Assembly: GCF_002973595.1 (NCBI RefSeq)
Contig: NZ_PVEO01000005.1
Coordinates: forward strand, 62,001 to 126,000
Direction: 5' to 3'
DNA length: 64,000 bases
Source: Jejuia pallidilutea
GTDB lineage: Bacteria > Bacteroidota > Bacteroidia > Flavobacteriales > Flavobacteriaceae
Numbering within the stretch: the first letter of the stretch is position 1; every line of letters starts with the position of its first letter. The notes below the pieces were generated by a model. The model saw nothing but the letters and a program-made list of their open reading frames with translations, was not told the origin of the DNA and searched no databases. Shown here piece after piece: positions 1-8,367 of the stretch. The position numbers and the translations under genes were made by a program.

Positions 1-1400
1 TTAAAACGGTGTGCCATAATGGCTTCTCCAGCAGTGGCGGTTAACAATTGGTTACGTAAGCCAATAATCCCTCTAGACGGAATGATAAATTCGCATACCA
101 TACGCTCGCCCTTAGCTTCCATACTTAGCATTTCTCCTTTTCTCATGGTTACCATTTCTATGGCCTTACCCGAAACGTGTTCTGGTAAATCAATCGTCAT
201 TTCTTCAACAGGCTCGCATTTTACACCATCAATTTCTTTAATAATTACCTGAGGTTGACCAATTTGAAGCTCGTACCCTTCGCGACGCATAGTTTCTATT
301 AATACAGATAAATGCAATACACCACGGCCAAATACCATAAATTTATCGGCACTATCGGTTTCTTCAACTCTTAACGCAAGATTTTTTTCTAGCTCTTTGG
401 TTAAACGCTCTTTTATATGTCTAGACGTTACATATTTTCCATCTTTTCCAAAGAAAGGCGAATCGTTAATAGTAAACAACATACTCATTGTGGGCTCATC
501 AATAGCAATAGTTTTAAGGCCTTCGGGGTTTTCCCAATCGGCAACAGTATCACCAATTTCAAAACCTTCTAAACCAACAATGGCACAAATATCGCCAGTT
601 TGTACTTCATCTACCTTTTTACGACCTAACCCTTCAAACGTATGTAATTCCTTAATTCTCGATTTTACTATAGAGCCATCTCTCTTTACTAAAGATATGT
701 TCTGACCAACTTTTAACGTGCCTCTTGTTAATCTTCCAATAGCAATTCGTCCTGTAAACGACGAAAAATCTAACGATGTAATAAGCATTTGTGTTGTTCC
801 TTCTTCAATTTTTGGTGAAGGTATATGCGCTATTACCATATCTAATAAAGGCTCAATGTTTTCTGTTTCGTTTTTCCAATCCTCACTCATCCAATTGTTC
901 TTGGCAGAACCATACACCGTTGGAAAATCTAACTGCCACTCTTCTGCTCCTAATTCAAACATTAAATCGAACACCTTTTCATGTACCTCATCGGGCGTGC
1001 AATTTTCTTTATCTACTTTATTTATTACTACACATGGTTTTAAACCCAAATTAATAGCTTTTTGTAATACAAAACGTGTTTGTGGCATTGGCCCCTCAAA
1101 GGCATCAACTAATAACAATACGCCATCAGCCATATTTAAAACACGCTCTACTTCTCCCCCAAAATCGGCGTGACCAGGCGTGTCTATTATATTAATTTTT
1201 GTGTCCTTGTATATTACAGAAACGTTCTTAGAGGTTATGGTTATACCTCTTTCGCGTTCTAAGTCATTATTATCTAAAATTAAATCACCTGTATTTTCGT
1301 TTTCACGAAATAGTTGGCAATGGTACATAATTTTATCAACCAAAGTAGTCTTACCGTGGTCTACGTGAGCAATTATAGCAATGTTTTTTATATTGTTCAT
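1..1400 (-). CDS. typA: Translational GTPase TypA/BipA (3' end lies outside the window)
   Basis: This is a ribosome-associated translational GTPase of the TypA/BipA family, which acts in the cytoplasm in ribosome assembly and stress adaptation. Translating the minus strand from the ATG at 1400 gives an open frame to the window edge. It contains the G1 loop AHVDHGKTTL (residues 11-20), switch II DTPGHADFGGEVERVL, G4 NKVDKEN and G5 GSAKN. About 466 residues are present; the family is usually about 600, so roughly the last 130 residues lie to the left. The plus-strand open frames here are antisense shadows. Identity is secure at family level; EF-G and LepA are less likely because the DFGGEVERVL segment and spacing are typical of TypA. 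Confidence 0.95.
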   Translation of the reverse strand, partial: MNNIKNIAIIAHVDHGKTTLVDKIMYHCQLFRENENTGDLILDNNDLERERGITITSKNVSVIYKDTKINIIDTPGHADFGGEVERVLNMADGVLLLVDAFEGPMPQTRFVLQKAINLGLKPCVVINKVDKENCTPDEVHEKVFDLMFELGAEEWQLDFPTVYGSAKNNWMSEDWKNETENIEPLLDMVIAHIPSPKIEEGTTQMLITSLDFSSFTGRIAIGRLTRGTLKVGQNISLVKRDGSIVKSRIKELHTFEGLGRKKVDEVQTGDICAIVGLEGFEIGDTVADWENPEGLKTIAIDEPTMSMLFTINDSPFFGKDGKYVTSRHIKERLTKELEKNLALRVEETDSADKFMVFGRGVLHLSVLIETMRREGYELQIGQPQVIIKEIDGVKCEPVEEMTIDLPEHVSGKAIEMVTMRKGEMLSMEAKGERMVCEFIIPSRGIIGLRNQLLTATAGEAIMAHRF

Positions 1401-1559
1401 AATGAGTGCCTTATTTTAAGCGTGCAAATGTACTGCTTATTTTATTATTAAGTTAAAAATATGTTATAATTAAAAGTCCAAATAATATGGCATATCCCTT
1501 TTCGTTATCTTTACTAAGCTATACCATCCCAAACTCTCAAATCCTTAAAATACAGAATT

Positions 1560-1919
1560 ATGTCTCTAATTAGCAAATACTCTAAGTATTTACCCTACCT
1601 ATACTTTATTGCTATTACAATATATTGGTTTACAAGCGTTAATAAAAGTCAAGGCTTAACTGCATACCCCATTTTACTCTTTGCTATCCCTTTTTTGTGG
1701 CAACTCATTAAACCTAATAAAAATTTAAACTTTACTTTGGGCATAACCTTTGTTTGCTTATCGTCGTATATGATTTTAGCTTACATTTCAGAAATGCTAA
1801 ATTTAATATCTATTTCTAGCGCTACAAAACAGCTAATGCTGTATGGTGGCGTATTCTTTATTCTAAACTTTTTTATGGCACTTTGGATTATAAAGAATAG
1901 CCTAAATAAAAGATTTTAA
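1560..1919 (+). CDS. Small four-helix membrane protein, unknown function
   Basis: A 119-residue protein with about four hydrophobic stretches (roughly residues 9-25, 34-50, 58-78 and 90-110) and a basic C-terminus (KNSLNKRF). No signal peptide or catalytic motif is visible, and I do not recognise a family. It starts about 160 bases from the divergent typA start, so the two probably share an upstream control region. A dispersed repeat follows directly after its stop. Confidence 0.6.
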   Translation: MSLISKYSKYLPYLYFIAITIYWFTSVNKSQGLTAYPILLFAIPFLWQLIKPNKNLNFTLGITFVCLSSYMILAYISEMLNLISISSATKQLMLYGGVFFILNFFMALWIIKNSLNKRF

Positions 1920-1925
1920 AATTTT

Positions 1926-2017
1926 GGCGTTCCCACGCTAAGGCGTGGTCAGGCTTTCCGTTACAAGTCCTCGCTCGTCCCTCGCTGTGGGCTTTCCTCT
2001 GCAATCCTTAACGCGGG
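1926..2017 (+). repeat. Dispersed intergenic repeat, family R1, copy 1
   Basis: A GC-richer block that begins GGCGTTCCCACGC and ends AATCCTTAACGCGGG. The same begin and end motifs, with variable middles, recur at 6021-6170, 8368-8467 (reverse orientation) and 61204-61282. It lies in the gap before kdsA and appears non-coding. Confidence 0.6.
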
Positions 2018-2115
2018 CATGTTTGCAAATAACATAAAACACCTCAAAGGGCAGTGTAAATTTGCAAAAAACATTAAAACTCCTTTTTGTAACTTTACAG
2101 CCTAAATTTTTATAA

Positions 2116-2934
2116 ATGCAACTTTCCGAAATTCCTAAAATAAAACACACCAACTCCAACAACTTTTTTTTATTATGTGGCCCTTGCGCCATAGAAGGCG
2201 AAGATATGGCTCTTCGCATTGCTGAAAAAGTGGTTTCTATAACTAGTAAATTAGAAATTCCTTATGTGTTTAAAGGCAGTTTTAAAAAGGCCAACCGCAG
2301 TAGAATAGACAGTTTTACTGGTATTGGAGACGAAAAAGCTTTAAAAATTCTAAGAAAGGTATCCGAAACTTTTGATGTACCAACAGTAACGGATATTCAT
2401 GAAGTTTCTGATGCCCAAAAAGCTGCCGAATATGTTGATGTTCTGCAAATTCCAGCTTTTTTAGTAAGACAAACCGATTTGGTAGTTGCTGCAGCCGAAA
2501 CTGGCAAAGTGGTAAATTTAAAAAAAGGACAATTTATGAGTCCTGAAGCCATGAAACACGCTGTACAAAAAGTTAAAGATGCAGGTAGCGAAAAAGCTTG
2601 GATCACCGACAGAGGTACGATGTTTGGTTACCAAGATATGATTGTAGATTTTCGAGGTATCCCAACAATGAGACAATTTGCACCTGTAATATTAGATGTT
2701 ACACACTCTTTACAACAGCCTAACCAATCGGCAGGGGTTACTGGTGGACGTCCGGATATGATTGAAACTATAGCGCGTGCTGGTGTAGTAAATAATGTTA
2801 ACGGTTTATTTATTGAAACACATTTCGATCCTGCAAATGCGAAAAGTGATGGTGCAAACATGTTACATTTAGATAATTTGGAAGGCTTGCTAACAAGATT
2901 GGTTGCTATTAGAAAATTAGTTACTTCCTTTTAG
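2116..2934 (+). CDS. kdsA: 3-deoxy-8-phosphooctulonate (Kdo-8-P) synthase
   Basis: KdsA condenses phosphoenolpyruvate with D-arabinose 5-phosphate to Kdo 8-phosphate, the committed step towards the Kdo of lipopolysaccharide. The 272-residue protein has the full family pattern: GPCAIE (22-27), KGSFKKANRS, TDIHE, LQIPAFLVRQTDL, KKGQFMSP, TDRGTMFGY and FIETHFDP. Cys24 in GPCAIE is the position that binds the metal in metal-dependent KdsA; the metal-free E. coli type has Asn there, so this is probably a metal-dependent enzyme. Length is normal. The last 14 bases overlap the convergent DUF1801 gene. Confidence 0.95.
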   Translation: MQLSEIPKIKHTNSNNFFLLCGPCAIEGEDMALRIAEKVVSITSKLEIPYVFKGSFKKANRSRIDSFTGIGDEKALKILRKVSETFDVPTVTDIHEVSDAQKAAEYVDVLQIPAFLVRQTDLVVAAAETGKVVNLKKGQFMSPEAMKHAVQKVKDAGSEKAWITDRGTMFGYQDMIVDFRGIPTMRQFAPVILDVTHSLQQPNQSAGVTGGRPDMIETIARAGVVNNVNGLFIETHFDPANAKSDGANMLHLDNLEGLLTRLVAIRKLVTSF

Positions 2935-3301
2935 GTTTTAAAATTAACTTAAACGGATTGGTATTAATTTCCAGCTGTTTTTTAAGAACATATACAACCA
3001 CCTCATCATTAATATCTTCAACACACTTGTAGCGTAGAGAGCGTATCGATTTTCTATTGGCATCCACAAAATACTCGGTATAGTGTTCCATATGTTCAAA
3101 ATGCCAAAACGCTAAATCCACATAATCTTTAGATTGATTAAGGAAGCAAATAGGAATACCATTACTGTAAAAAAATGGAATGCGCCATTTATATAGCAAT
3201 TCACAATCTGGAACAACAGCCTCAATAATAGCCTGCAATTGTAGCAATATAGTTTTATAAGGCTCTTGTTGCTTTAGGATATAAGCTTCCGCAGGATTCA
3301 T
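2921..3301 (-). CDS. DUF1801 (YdhG-like) domain protein
   Basis: A 126-residue soluble protein with the pattern of DUF1801/YdhG proteins: an N-terminal helical YILKQQEPYKTILLQL segment, a central YKWRIPFFY motif, a hydrophobic strand (DYVDLAFWHFEH) and a C-terminal basic tail (KLILKPKRK). The domain has an iron-chaperone/frataxin-like fold in characterised relatives, but function is not established. It is transcribed convergently to kdsA with a 14-base overlap of the coding ends. Confidence 0.75.
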   Translation of the reverse strand: MNPAEAYILKQQEPYKTILLQLQAIIEAVVPDCELLYKWRIPFFYSNGIPICFLNQSKDYVDLAFWHFEHMEHYTEYFVDANRKSIRSLRYKCVEDINDEVVVYVLKKQLEINTNPFKLILKPKRK

Positions 3302-3365
3302 GCTAACATTTTAATTTTTATAAAATTAACAAAAATTTATTCTCACAAATTAAATAAAATTTATT

Positions 3366-3388
3366 TACTTTGTATTTCAAAGTACTTT
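3366..3388 (+). promoter_or_regulatory. Candidate operator/promoter, copy 1 (ACTTTGtatttCAAAGT palindrome)
   Basis: The 23-base sequence TACTTTGTATTTCAAAGTACTTT lies directly before the membrane-protein gene at 3392. It contains the inverted repeat ACTTTG-5-CAAAGT and overlaps a weak -7-like TACTTTG. An almost identical copy (22 of 23) stands before creD at 4587-4609. It is a likely binding site for the winged-helix regulator encoded between them. Confidence 0.6.
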
Positions 3389-3391
3389 TAT

Positions 3392-4003
3392 ATGGAATCC
3401 AAAGATTATCTAAAAGACATTAGCGAGATTAAAAATATGATGCATAAATCCTCTCGCTTTATTTCATTAAGTGGTTTATCAGGCATTTTAGCTGGAGTTT
3501 ATGCCTTAATAGGTGCTGCTATAGCTTACGTGCTGGTAACAGATTACAGTTACGGCGTACTAAAACTTGACGGTTACATATTTAGGCTATGCCTGTTTAC
3601 CTTATTTATGGTAGCACTATTAAGTGTACTTACAGGTATATATTTAACCACGCGCAAAGCAAAAAAACACGGTGCTAAAATTTGGGATGCCACTTCTAAG
3701 CGATTGGTTTTTAATTTTTTAATTCCCCTTGTAGTTGGCGGACTTTACATTTTAATCATTTTAAGTCAGGGTAAATACGGGCAATCTGGTGGATTAATGC
3801 TTATTTTTTACGGATTAGCATTGGTAAATGCATCAAAATATAGCATAGGCGATATTAGGTATTTGGGTTATATTCAAATCATTCTGGGATTAATTGGCTC
3901 TTGGAAACCTGGTTACGGTTTTTGGCTTTGGGTGTTAGGTTTTGGCATTATGCATATTGTATATGGCACTTGGATGCATTTTAAATATGATGTGAAAAAG
4001 TAA
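3392..4003 (+). CDS. Multi-pass membrane protein of the regulator/CreD cluster
   Basis: A 203-residue protein with a short charged N-terminus (ESKDYLKDISEIKNMM) and about six hydrophobic segments. No enzyme motif is visible. It is first in a co-directional run: small membrane protein, winged-helix regulator, CreD. It carries the same putative operator in front as creD, which suggests joint control by the regulator. Similar membrane proteins next to such regulators and creD are familiar in Bacteroidetes, but the role is unknown. Confidence 0.75.
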   Translation: MESKDYLKDISEIKNMMHKSSRFISLSGLSGILAGVYALIGAAIAYVLVTDYSYGVLKLDGYIFRLCLFTLFMVALLSVLTGIYLTTRKAKKHGAKIWDATSKRLVFNFLIPLVVGGLYILIILSQGKYGQSGGLMLIFYGLALVNASKYSIGDIRYLGYIQIILGLIGSWKPGYGFWLWVLGFGIMHIVYGTWMHFKYDVKK

Positions 4004-4014
4004 GCAGCGTTCAG

Positions 4015-4245
4015 TTGCAGTATTCAGTAATTTTGAATTCAATTAATTTGTCATTTTTTAGTTTGGAAACTATCATATTTTATTTACTTGCAGCTTTATT
4101 CTACTTAGTAGTTTTTGGTATTCCATTATTATTAAGTTTTACAATCTATAAACTAATAAAAAACTATGCTTCAAATAGATGGTTTAGATTATTAGCATTA
4201 ATTCCAATAGCTTGTTTTGGTTATTGGATAATATTTTATAACTAA
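4015..4245 (+). CDS. Small two-helix membrane protein, unknown function
   Basis: A 76-residue open frame with two hydrophobic helices (about residues 17-42 and 59-74). It would begin with TTG, and this start falls inside a short CAGTTGCAGT-type intergenic repeat (4004-4027), so the real start may be a later TTG near 4048 or 4060. It lies 11 bases after the preceding membrane gene and before the winged-helix regulator. No family is recognised and it could be non-functional. Confidence 0.4.
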   Translation: MQYSVILNSINLSFFSLETIIFYLLAALFYLVVFGIPLLLSFTIYKLIKNYASNRWFRLLALIPIACFGYWIIFYN

Positions 4246-4251
4246 AAATAG

Positions 4252-4271
4252 ATTCCCGCCTTCGCGGGAAT
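4252..4271. repeat. Solo CTTC-loop hairpin repeat (REP-like)
   Basis: ATTCCCGC-CTTC-GCGGGAAT is a perfect 8-bp stem with a CTTC tetraloop, immediately before the winged-helix regulator start at 4277. The same stem type with CTTC loop is found at 54904-54919 and, inverted with a GAAG loop, at 54566-54579, where the two flank a GIY-YIG gene. It may also act as a weak stem-loop between the two genes. Confidence 0.65.
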
Positions 4272-4276
4272 AAAAT

Positions 4277-4570
4277 ATGAGTATTATAAACAACATAAAT
4301 AAACTATTCGATCATCGTATTAGACTGGGCATTATGTCTGTTCTTATGGTAAACGAATATGCCGATTTTAATATGTTGAAAGACCTCTTAGGAGCTACCG
4401 ATGGCAATTTAGCAAGCCACACCAAAGCCTTGGAAAATGCGGAATATATAAAAGTTGAAAAACAATTTATAGGACGAAAACCCAATACCCGCTACTCTAC
4501 CACGGCATTGGGTCGCGAAGCATTTAAAAAACATATTGACGCACTTGAAAAATTAATTAACAAAATATAA
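4277..4570 (+). CDS. Winged-helix transcriptional regulator (ArsR/MarR-like, HTH_27 type)
   Basis: A 97-residue single-domain winged-helix protein. DHRIRLGIMSVLMVNEYADFNMLKDLLGATDGNLASHTKALENAEYIKVEKQFIGRKPNTRYSTTALGREAF shows the helix-turn-helix at about residues 30-55 and the wing (FIGRKPNTRYSTT) at 63-75. Proteins of this kind are stand-alone DNA-binding repressors. Its likely targets are the paired ACTTTG/CAAAGT palindromes upstream of 3392 and 4625; this is inferred from proximity. Confidence 0.85.
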   Translation: MSIINNINKLFDHRIRLGIMSVLMVNEYADFNMLKDLLGATDGNLASHTKALENAEYIKVEKQFIGRKPNTRYSTTALGREAFKKHIDALEKLINKI

Positions 4571-4586
4571 TATTTTTTTATCAATC

Positions 4587-4609
4587 TACTTTGTTTTTCA
4601 AAGTACTTT
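4587..4609 (+). promoter_or_regulatory. Candidate operator/promoter, copy 2, before creD
   Basis: TACTTTGTTTTTCAAAGTACTTT differs from the copy at 3366-3388 at one position and keeps the ACTTTG/CAAAGT arms. It ends 15 bases before the creD start, where a repressor could block initiation. Confidence 0.6.
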
Positions 4610-4624
4610 AAAATCAAATAATGC

Positions 4625-5995
4625 ATGGAAACTCAAAACAACAACGCACCCCAAAACAAATTTGGCAATTGGTTAAAAACCTCAATAACAGCAAGAATGC
4701 TCATGGTAGGATTTTTGGTAATCATATTACTCGTTCCGCTATCATTCATTAATAGTTTAATAAACGAGCGAGCCTTTAGGCAACAGGATGTGGTAAACGA
4801 AATCAACGAAAAATGGGGAAATGATGTACTGGTTTACGGTCCTGTTTTAAAATTACCTTATAAAACCTATACCGAAACCAAAACATTTAACGAAAAAACC
4901 AAAACCTATTTTAAAGAAACCCAAACACACATAAATTATGCTTATGTCTTTCCAGAAGAGTTACACGCTCATGTAGATGTAAACTCTAAAACTTTAAAAC
5001 GAGGCAATTTTGAATCGGCCGTATTTACAACTCAAATGGATTTTTCGGGACATTACGTTCCAGTTCACCTAACTTCAAAAGGCATTAAAACAGAAGACAT
5101 TATTTGGGATAAAGCATCCATCATCATAAAAACATCAAACTTAAAAGGCATAAAAAGCGAAGTACAAATTAAACTAAGCGATACAACCTATAGTTTTGAA
5201 ACTAACTTCAACCAAAACAACAACAGCAGCTTAGACGTTTTAGAATCTAGCTTTATAAACGGTGAAACACTATTTACCGATACACCAACAAACTTTACTT
5301 TTTCTATAACGTTTAATGGTAGCCGACAAATAGAACTGATCCCCATAGGAAAAACCACTACAATGCAAATGGCATCAAATTGGGCAGACCCTAGTTTTAT
5401 GGGCAACTATTTACCCAACGACGAAACCAAACAAATTACGAAAGATGGATTTAAAGCCGACTGGAAAGTACTGCACATTAACAGAGCATTTTCGCAACAA
5501 CATTTAAAAAGTATTCCAAACTTAAATCAATTTGCATTTGGCACCAAGTTTATGGTCATGGTAGACGAATATCAAAAAAGTGAACGTTCTGCCAAATACG
5601 GATTCTTAGTAATAGGACTTACATTTCTAATATTTTTCCTTATTCAAACCCTAAGTAAAATACATATTCACCCATTTCAGTATTTAATGATTGGGTTGGC
5701 ACTTACCATGTTTTACACACTATTAGTGTCCATTTCAGAGCACAGTAACTTTTTAAAAGCATATTTAATAGCAGGAATATCGGTAATTGTTCTTATCACC
5801 TTATACTCAAAATCCATTTTAAAAACTATTAAGTTTCCCTTATTTATCGGGGCCTCGTTAAGCGCATTGTATGCGTTTATCTATGTTATTATACAACTAG
5901 AAAATTATGCGCTACTTGTAGGCAGTATAGGTTTGTTCCTCATACTCGCCATCGTCATGTTCGTATCTCGAAAAATAGATTGGAACAATGGTTAA
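4625..5995 (+). CDS. creD: Cell envelope integrity / inner membrane protein CreD
   Basis: A 456-residue CreD-family protein. It has one N-terminal transmembrane helix (about residues 24-45) after a charged start, a large periplasmic region (about 50-315) with family segments such as GPVLKLPY, YAYVFPEELH and DFSGHYVPVH, and about five C-terminal membrane helices (about 318-448) with the HPFQYLMIGLALTMFYTLLVSISEH region typical of CreD. CreD is linked to envelope stress and beta-lactam or colicin tolerance in Proteobacteria; its role in Bacteroidetes is not known. The upstream palindrome suggests control by the neighbouring winged-helix protein. Confidence 0.93.
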   Translation: METQNNNAPQNKFGNWLKTSITARMLMVGFLVIILLVPLSFINSLINERAFRQQDVVNEINEKWGNDVLVYGPVLKLPYKTYTETKTFNEKTKTYFKETQTHINYAYVFPEELHAHVDVNSKTLKRGNFESAVFTTQMDFSGHYVPVHLTSKGIKTEDIIWDKASIIIKTSNLKGIKSEVQIKLSDTTYSFETNFNQNNNSSLDVLESSFINGETLFTDTPTNFTFSITFNGSRQIELIPIGKTTTMQMASNWADPSFMGNYLPNDETKQITKDGFKADWKVLHINRAFSQQHLKSIPNLNQFAFGTKFMVMVDEYQKSERSAKYGFLVIGLTFLIFFLIQTLSKIHIHPFQYLMIGLALTMFYTLLVSISEHSNFLKAYLIAGISVIVLITLYSKSILKTIKFPLFIGASLSALYAFIYVIIQLENYALLVGSIGLFLILAIVMFVSRKIDWNNG

Positions 5996-6020
5996 TGGTA
6001 TTGGTTAGTGTTTTTTTCAG

Positions 6021-6170
6021 GGCGCCTGCCACGCTATAAGCGTGGTTTCCCCCGCCCAAAAGCGGGGGTAGCGCTTTACTCAAAGCTCCTAGTTTATATC
6101 AATGAATTCGTGAATATAAATATTTCACTACTCGCTCCCTCCTACGTTAGGGAGCTCAAATCCCTAACGC
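6021..6170 (+). repeat. Dispersed intergenic repeat, family R1, copy 2
   Basis: Begins GGCGCCTGCCACGC and ends CTCAAATCCCTAACGC, with internal hairpins (CACGCTATAAGCGTG and CCCCCGCCCAAAAGCGGGGG) and an AT-rich insertion in the middle. It fills the gap after creD and is read through in frame by the next open frame, which is why the start of that gene is placed downstream at 6182. Confidence 0.55.
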
Positions 6171-6181
6171 AAAAGACACCT

Positions 6182-6493
6182 ATGAAAAATTTAATTACAA
6201 CCAGTAAATCCATTGCATTTATGAGCTTTATAATTGGTACTATATTGTTTACTCTAAAGCTATATAACCCATATTTAAGTAAGCTAACTATAATTGGTGC
6301 TTTATTTGTAATAGTAGCACTTGCGATTAATTCAATATTACTTTTTGGTTTGGTATTCAAACTCTGTTTTGGAATGCTATTAAAGACGCTAAACCATGAA
6401 ACAATAATTCAATTAGCAACAACAATAGGTATCGTTTTGGCAAACATCCCCATAGCAATATTGTATTTCTATATTCTAATTGAATCTCTATGA
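6182..6493 (+). CDS. Three-helix membrane protein, unknown function
   Basis: The open frame runs from 6008, but the part before 6182 is the dispersed repeat, so I use the ATG at 6182 (MKNLITTSKSIAFMSF), giving 103 residues. It has about three hydrophobic helices (roughly 10-28, 35-63 and 76-100). It overlaps the next gene by ATGA, which indicates translational coupling with the DUF2809 protein. No family is recognised. Confidence 0.6.
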   Translation: MKNLITTSKSIAFMSFIIGTILFTLKLYNPYLSKLTIIGALFVIVALAINSILLFGLVFKLCFGMLLKTLNHETIIQLATTIGIVLANIPIAILYFYILIESL

Positions 6494-6873
6494 AACTAAA
6501 ATTCAACAAAACATACGCATTACTAACACTGCTTTTATTTCTAACAGAAGCATGTATCGCAGTCTACTTAAAATCAGGCTTTATTCGTTACACCGTTGGA
6601 GATTTTTTAGTTGTAATACTTATTTATAGTTTTTTTAAAATTTTTATTGAAGACAACCACTTTAAAATAGCCGTTTCCGTTTTAGCATTTGCCTTTATTA
6701 TAGAGTTTTTACAACTCACCAATTATCTAGAGCTATTCAATTTACAGGATAATTATTACGCTAATTTAATTTTAGGAAGCTCATTTCATATCTCAGATTT
6801 AGTGGCTTATACTTTAGGAACTATTACCATAATAGCTTTAGAATACAAAATTTACAAACTATGGTTGTCATAA
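6490..6873 (+). CDS. DUF2809 family membrane protein
   Basis: A 127-residue integral membrane protein with about four hydrophobic helices. The segment RYTVGDFLVVILIYSFFK, the charged turn after it, FIIEFLQLTNYL and the C-terminal SDLVAYTLGTI match the DUF2809 family. Function is unknown. It starts at the ATGA overlap with the preceding small membrane protein, so the two are probably one transcription unit. Confidence 0.8.
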   Translation: MKLKFNKTYALLTLLLFLTEACIAVYLKSGFIRYTVGDFLVVILIYSFFKIFIEDNHFKIAVSVLAFAFIIEFLQLTNYLELFNLQDNYYANLILGSSFHISDLVAYTLGTITIIALEYKIYKLWLS

Positions 6874-7036
6874 AACACCTCTTTTTGTCCCAATTTAAAA
6901 CCATAGCGCTAGTATGCTTTTCCATACTATATTGGAGACATTTTCACCGTCCTTTTTCATCCGTTATAGCATTTAGAAACTTGGTTAGTTACCCTTCTTT
7001 TTTTTATATGTTTAAGATTTTTGGGGTTCAACATCC

Positions 7037-8245
7037 CTACTCTAAACCATCCACATAGTCTTGAAGGTAGCTAAAACGTTCCGTAAGTTTTCCGTTTTCG
7101 GTAATTTTTGCACGTTGTAAAACACCATCGTTATCGTTATTAAAGAAAGCAGGTAATACATGTTTTAAAAACATCTCCCCAAAACCTTCGCTAGCATCTT
7201 GTGGAAGCTCGCATGGGAGATTATCTACTGCCATCACAGTTATGGCGTTATCGTCTTTATAATCCACTTCAGATTCGGTTTCAGGATCGTAACCATAAAT
7301 GGGGTCTGCAATGGTTGAAGCTTTTAAAGTTGTAGCTACCGGACCATCTACATCGCAGCTTATATCTGCAACTACTTTAATATTAAAATCCGGTGATTTT
7401 ACGTCTTCTCTAGTATATAAATACGGTGCACCATCGCCATAAAAATGTCCTGCAATGTAAAAATCGGTTACTTTGGCAAAACGCATAAAGTTAGACTCGT
7501 ACTGTTCCGGGTGATTGAAAAAATCAAACACATCGGTTACTTGTGTCCCGTCTAATCGCTTGTTATAATCTAGCACATCTATTTTACAATACACGGGTGT
7601 ATCAAAACTCTTATTCAAGTAGTCCTCAACCGAAACGGATTGAATTTGCATTGCATCCAGCATTTCTTGAGCACCACTAGCTACTTTACCACTTCCAGTG
7701 AGTAATATTTTAATGTTTGGAACTTCGATGTTATGCAACTCATTAATTAAAGCAGCTTGATTGGGTAAAGGGCCTGCTTTAGGTAGTTGCCATGTATTGT
7801 ATTTTAAGCCCCAAGCTCTAAATCCGTTATAGGCGCCAACTATACCTGCGTAACGTCCAAAACCTATTAAACGAAATCCTTTTTCGTTAACTATGGTTTC
7901 ATGGTCGTACAATTCTATATTTTTTTCTAAAATAGCTTGTAACAACTTGCGATTATAAGGTTGCTTTTTTATGGTATGCGAAAAGAAAAAATATGTTTTA
8001 TTTGGTATAAGAGCGCTAATTGGCACTTCCTTTACGCCAATAAGTACATCACAATCGGACACATCGGTTGAGACTTCAAAACCTAATGCGGTATATGCAG
8101 CATCTGGAAATACACGAATATCTGATGATTCTACCTTAAAACTGGCTTGTGGAAATTGTAGTTTTGCTTCTTTTAATTTTGAAGGAGAAAACACCACACG
8201 GCGGTCTGGTGGATTTTTGCGTTCTTTAATGATGGCGAATTTCAT
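7037..8245 (-). CDS. NAD(P)-dependent dehydrogenase, AlaDH/PNT-like (saccharopine dehydrogenase-like)
   Basis: A 402-residue soluble protein. The N-terminus MKFAIIKERKNPPDRRVVFSP is the alanine dehydrogenase / transhydrogenase N-terminal signature (KERKNPPDRRV), and the central KILLTGSGKVASGAQEML is a Rossmann nucleotide-binding loop (about residues 180-197). The overall arrangement resembles the lysine-forming saccharopine dehydrogenase branch of the AlaDH/PNT superfamily. Substrate cannot be assigned. It is a single gene transcribed towards the DUF2809 unit, with the ssrA gene divergent beyond its start. Confidence 0.8.
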   Translation of the reverse strand: MKFAIIKERKNPPDRRVVFSPSKLKEAKLQFPQASFKVESSDIRVFPDAAYTALGFEVSTDVSDCDVLIGVKEVPISALIPNKTYFFFSHTIKKQPYNRKLLQAILEKNIELYDHETIVNEKGFRLIGFGRYAGIVGAYNGFRAWGLKYNTWQLPKAGPLPNQAALINELHNIEVPNIKILLTGSGKVASGAQEMLDAMQIQSVSVEDYLNKSFDTPVYCKIDVLDYNKRLDGTQVTDVFDFFNHPEQYESNFMRFAKVTDFYIAGHFYGDGAPYLYTREDVKSPDFNIKVVADISCDVDGPVATTLKASTIADPIYGYDPETESEVDYKDDNAITVMAVDNLPCELPQDASEGFGEMFLKHVLPAFFNNDNDGVLQRAKITENGKLTERFSYLQDYVDGLE

Positions 8246-8367
8246 GTTTAGGCTTTATTTTATTATGGTTGTGCCAATATGTGACATTTATATTTTTGGA
8301 ATAATTTTTGTTCTAAATTACTTGGATTTGGCATGATTTGCAAAAGATTTTGGTAAATTTGCCATCC

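Noticed and set aside
397-1173. Plus-strand open frames at 397-705 and 718-1173
   Set aside because: They are antisense to typA, whose minus-strand translation shows all GTPase motifs.
1938-2219. A 93-residue minus-strand frame before kdsA
   Set aside because: It overlaps repeat R1 and the start of kdsA and shows no protein-like pattern.
6008-6181. N-terminal extension of the small membrane protein at 6182
   Set aside because: The extension is translated from dispersed repeat R1 and breaks the hydrophobic pattern.
6861-7058. A 65-residue frame after the DUF2809 gene
   Set aside because: It overlaps the ends of two good genes, has no family features and falls in the convergent gap.
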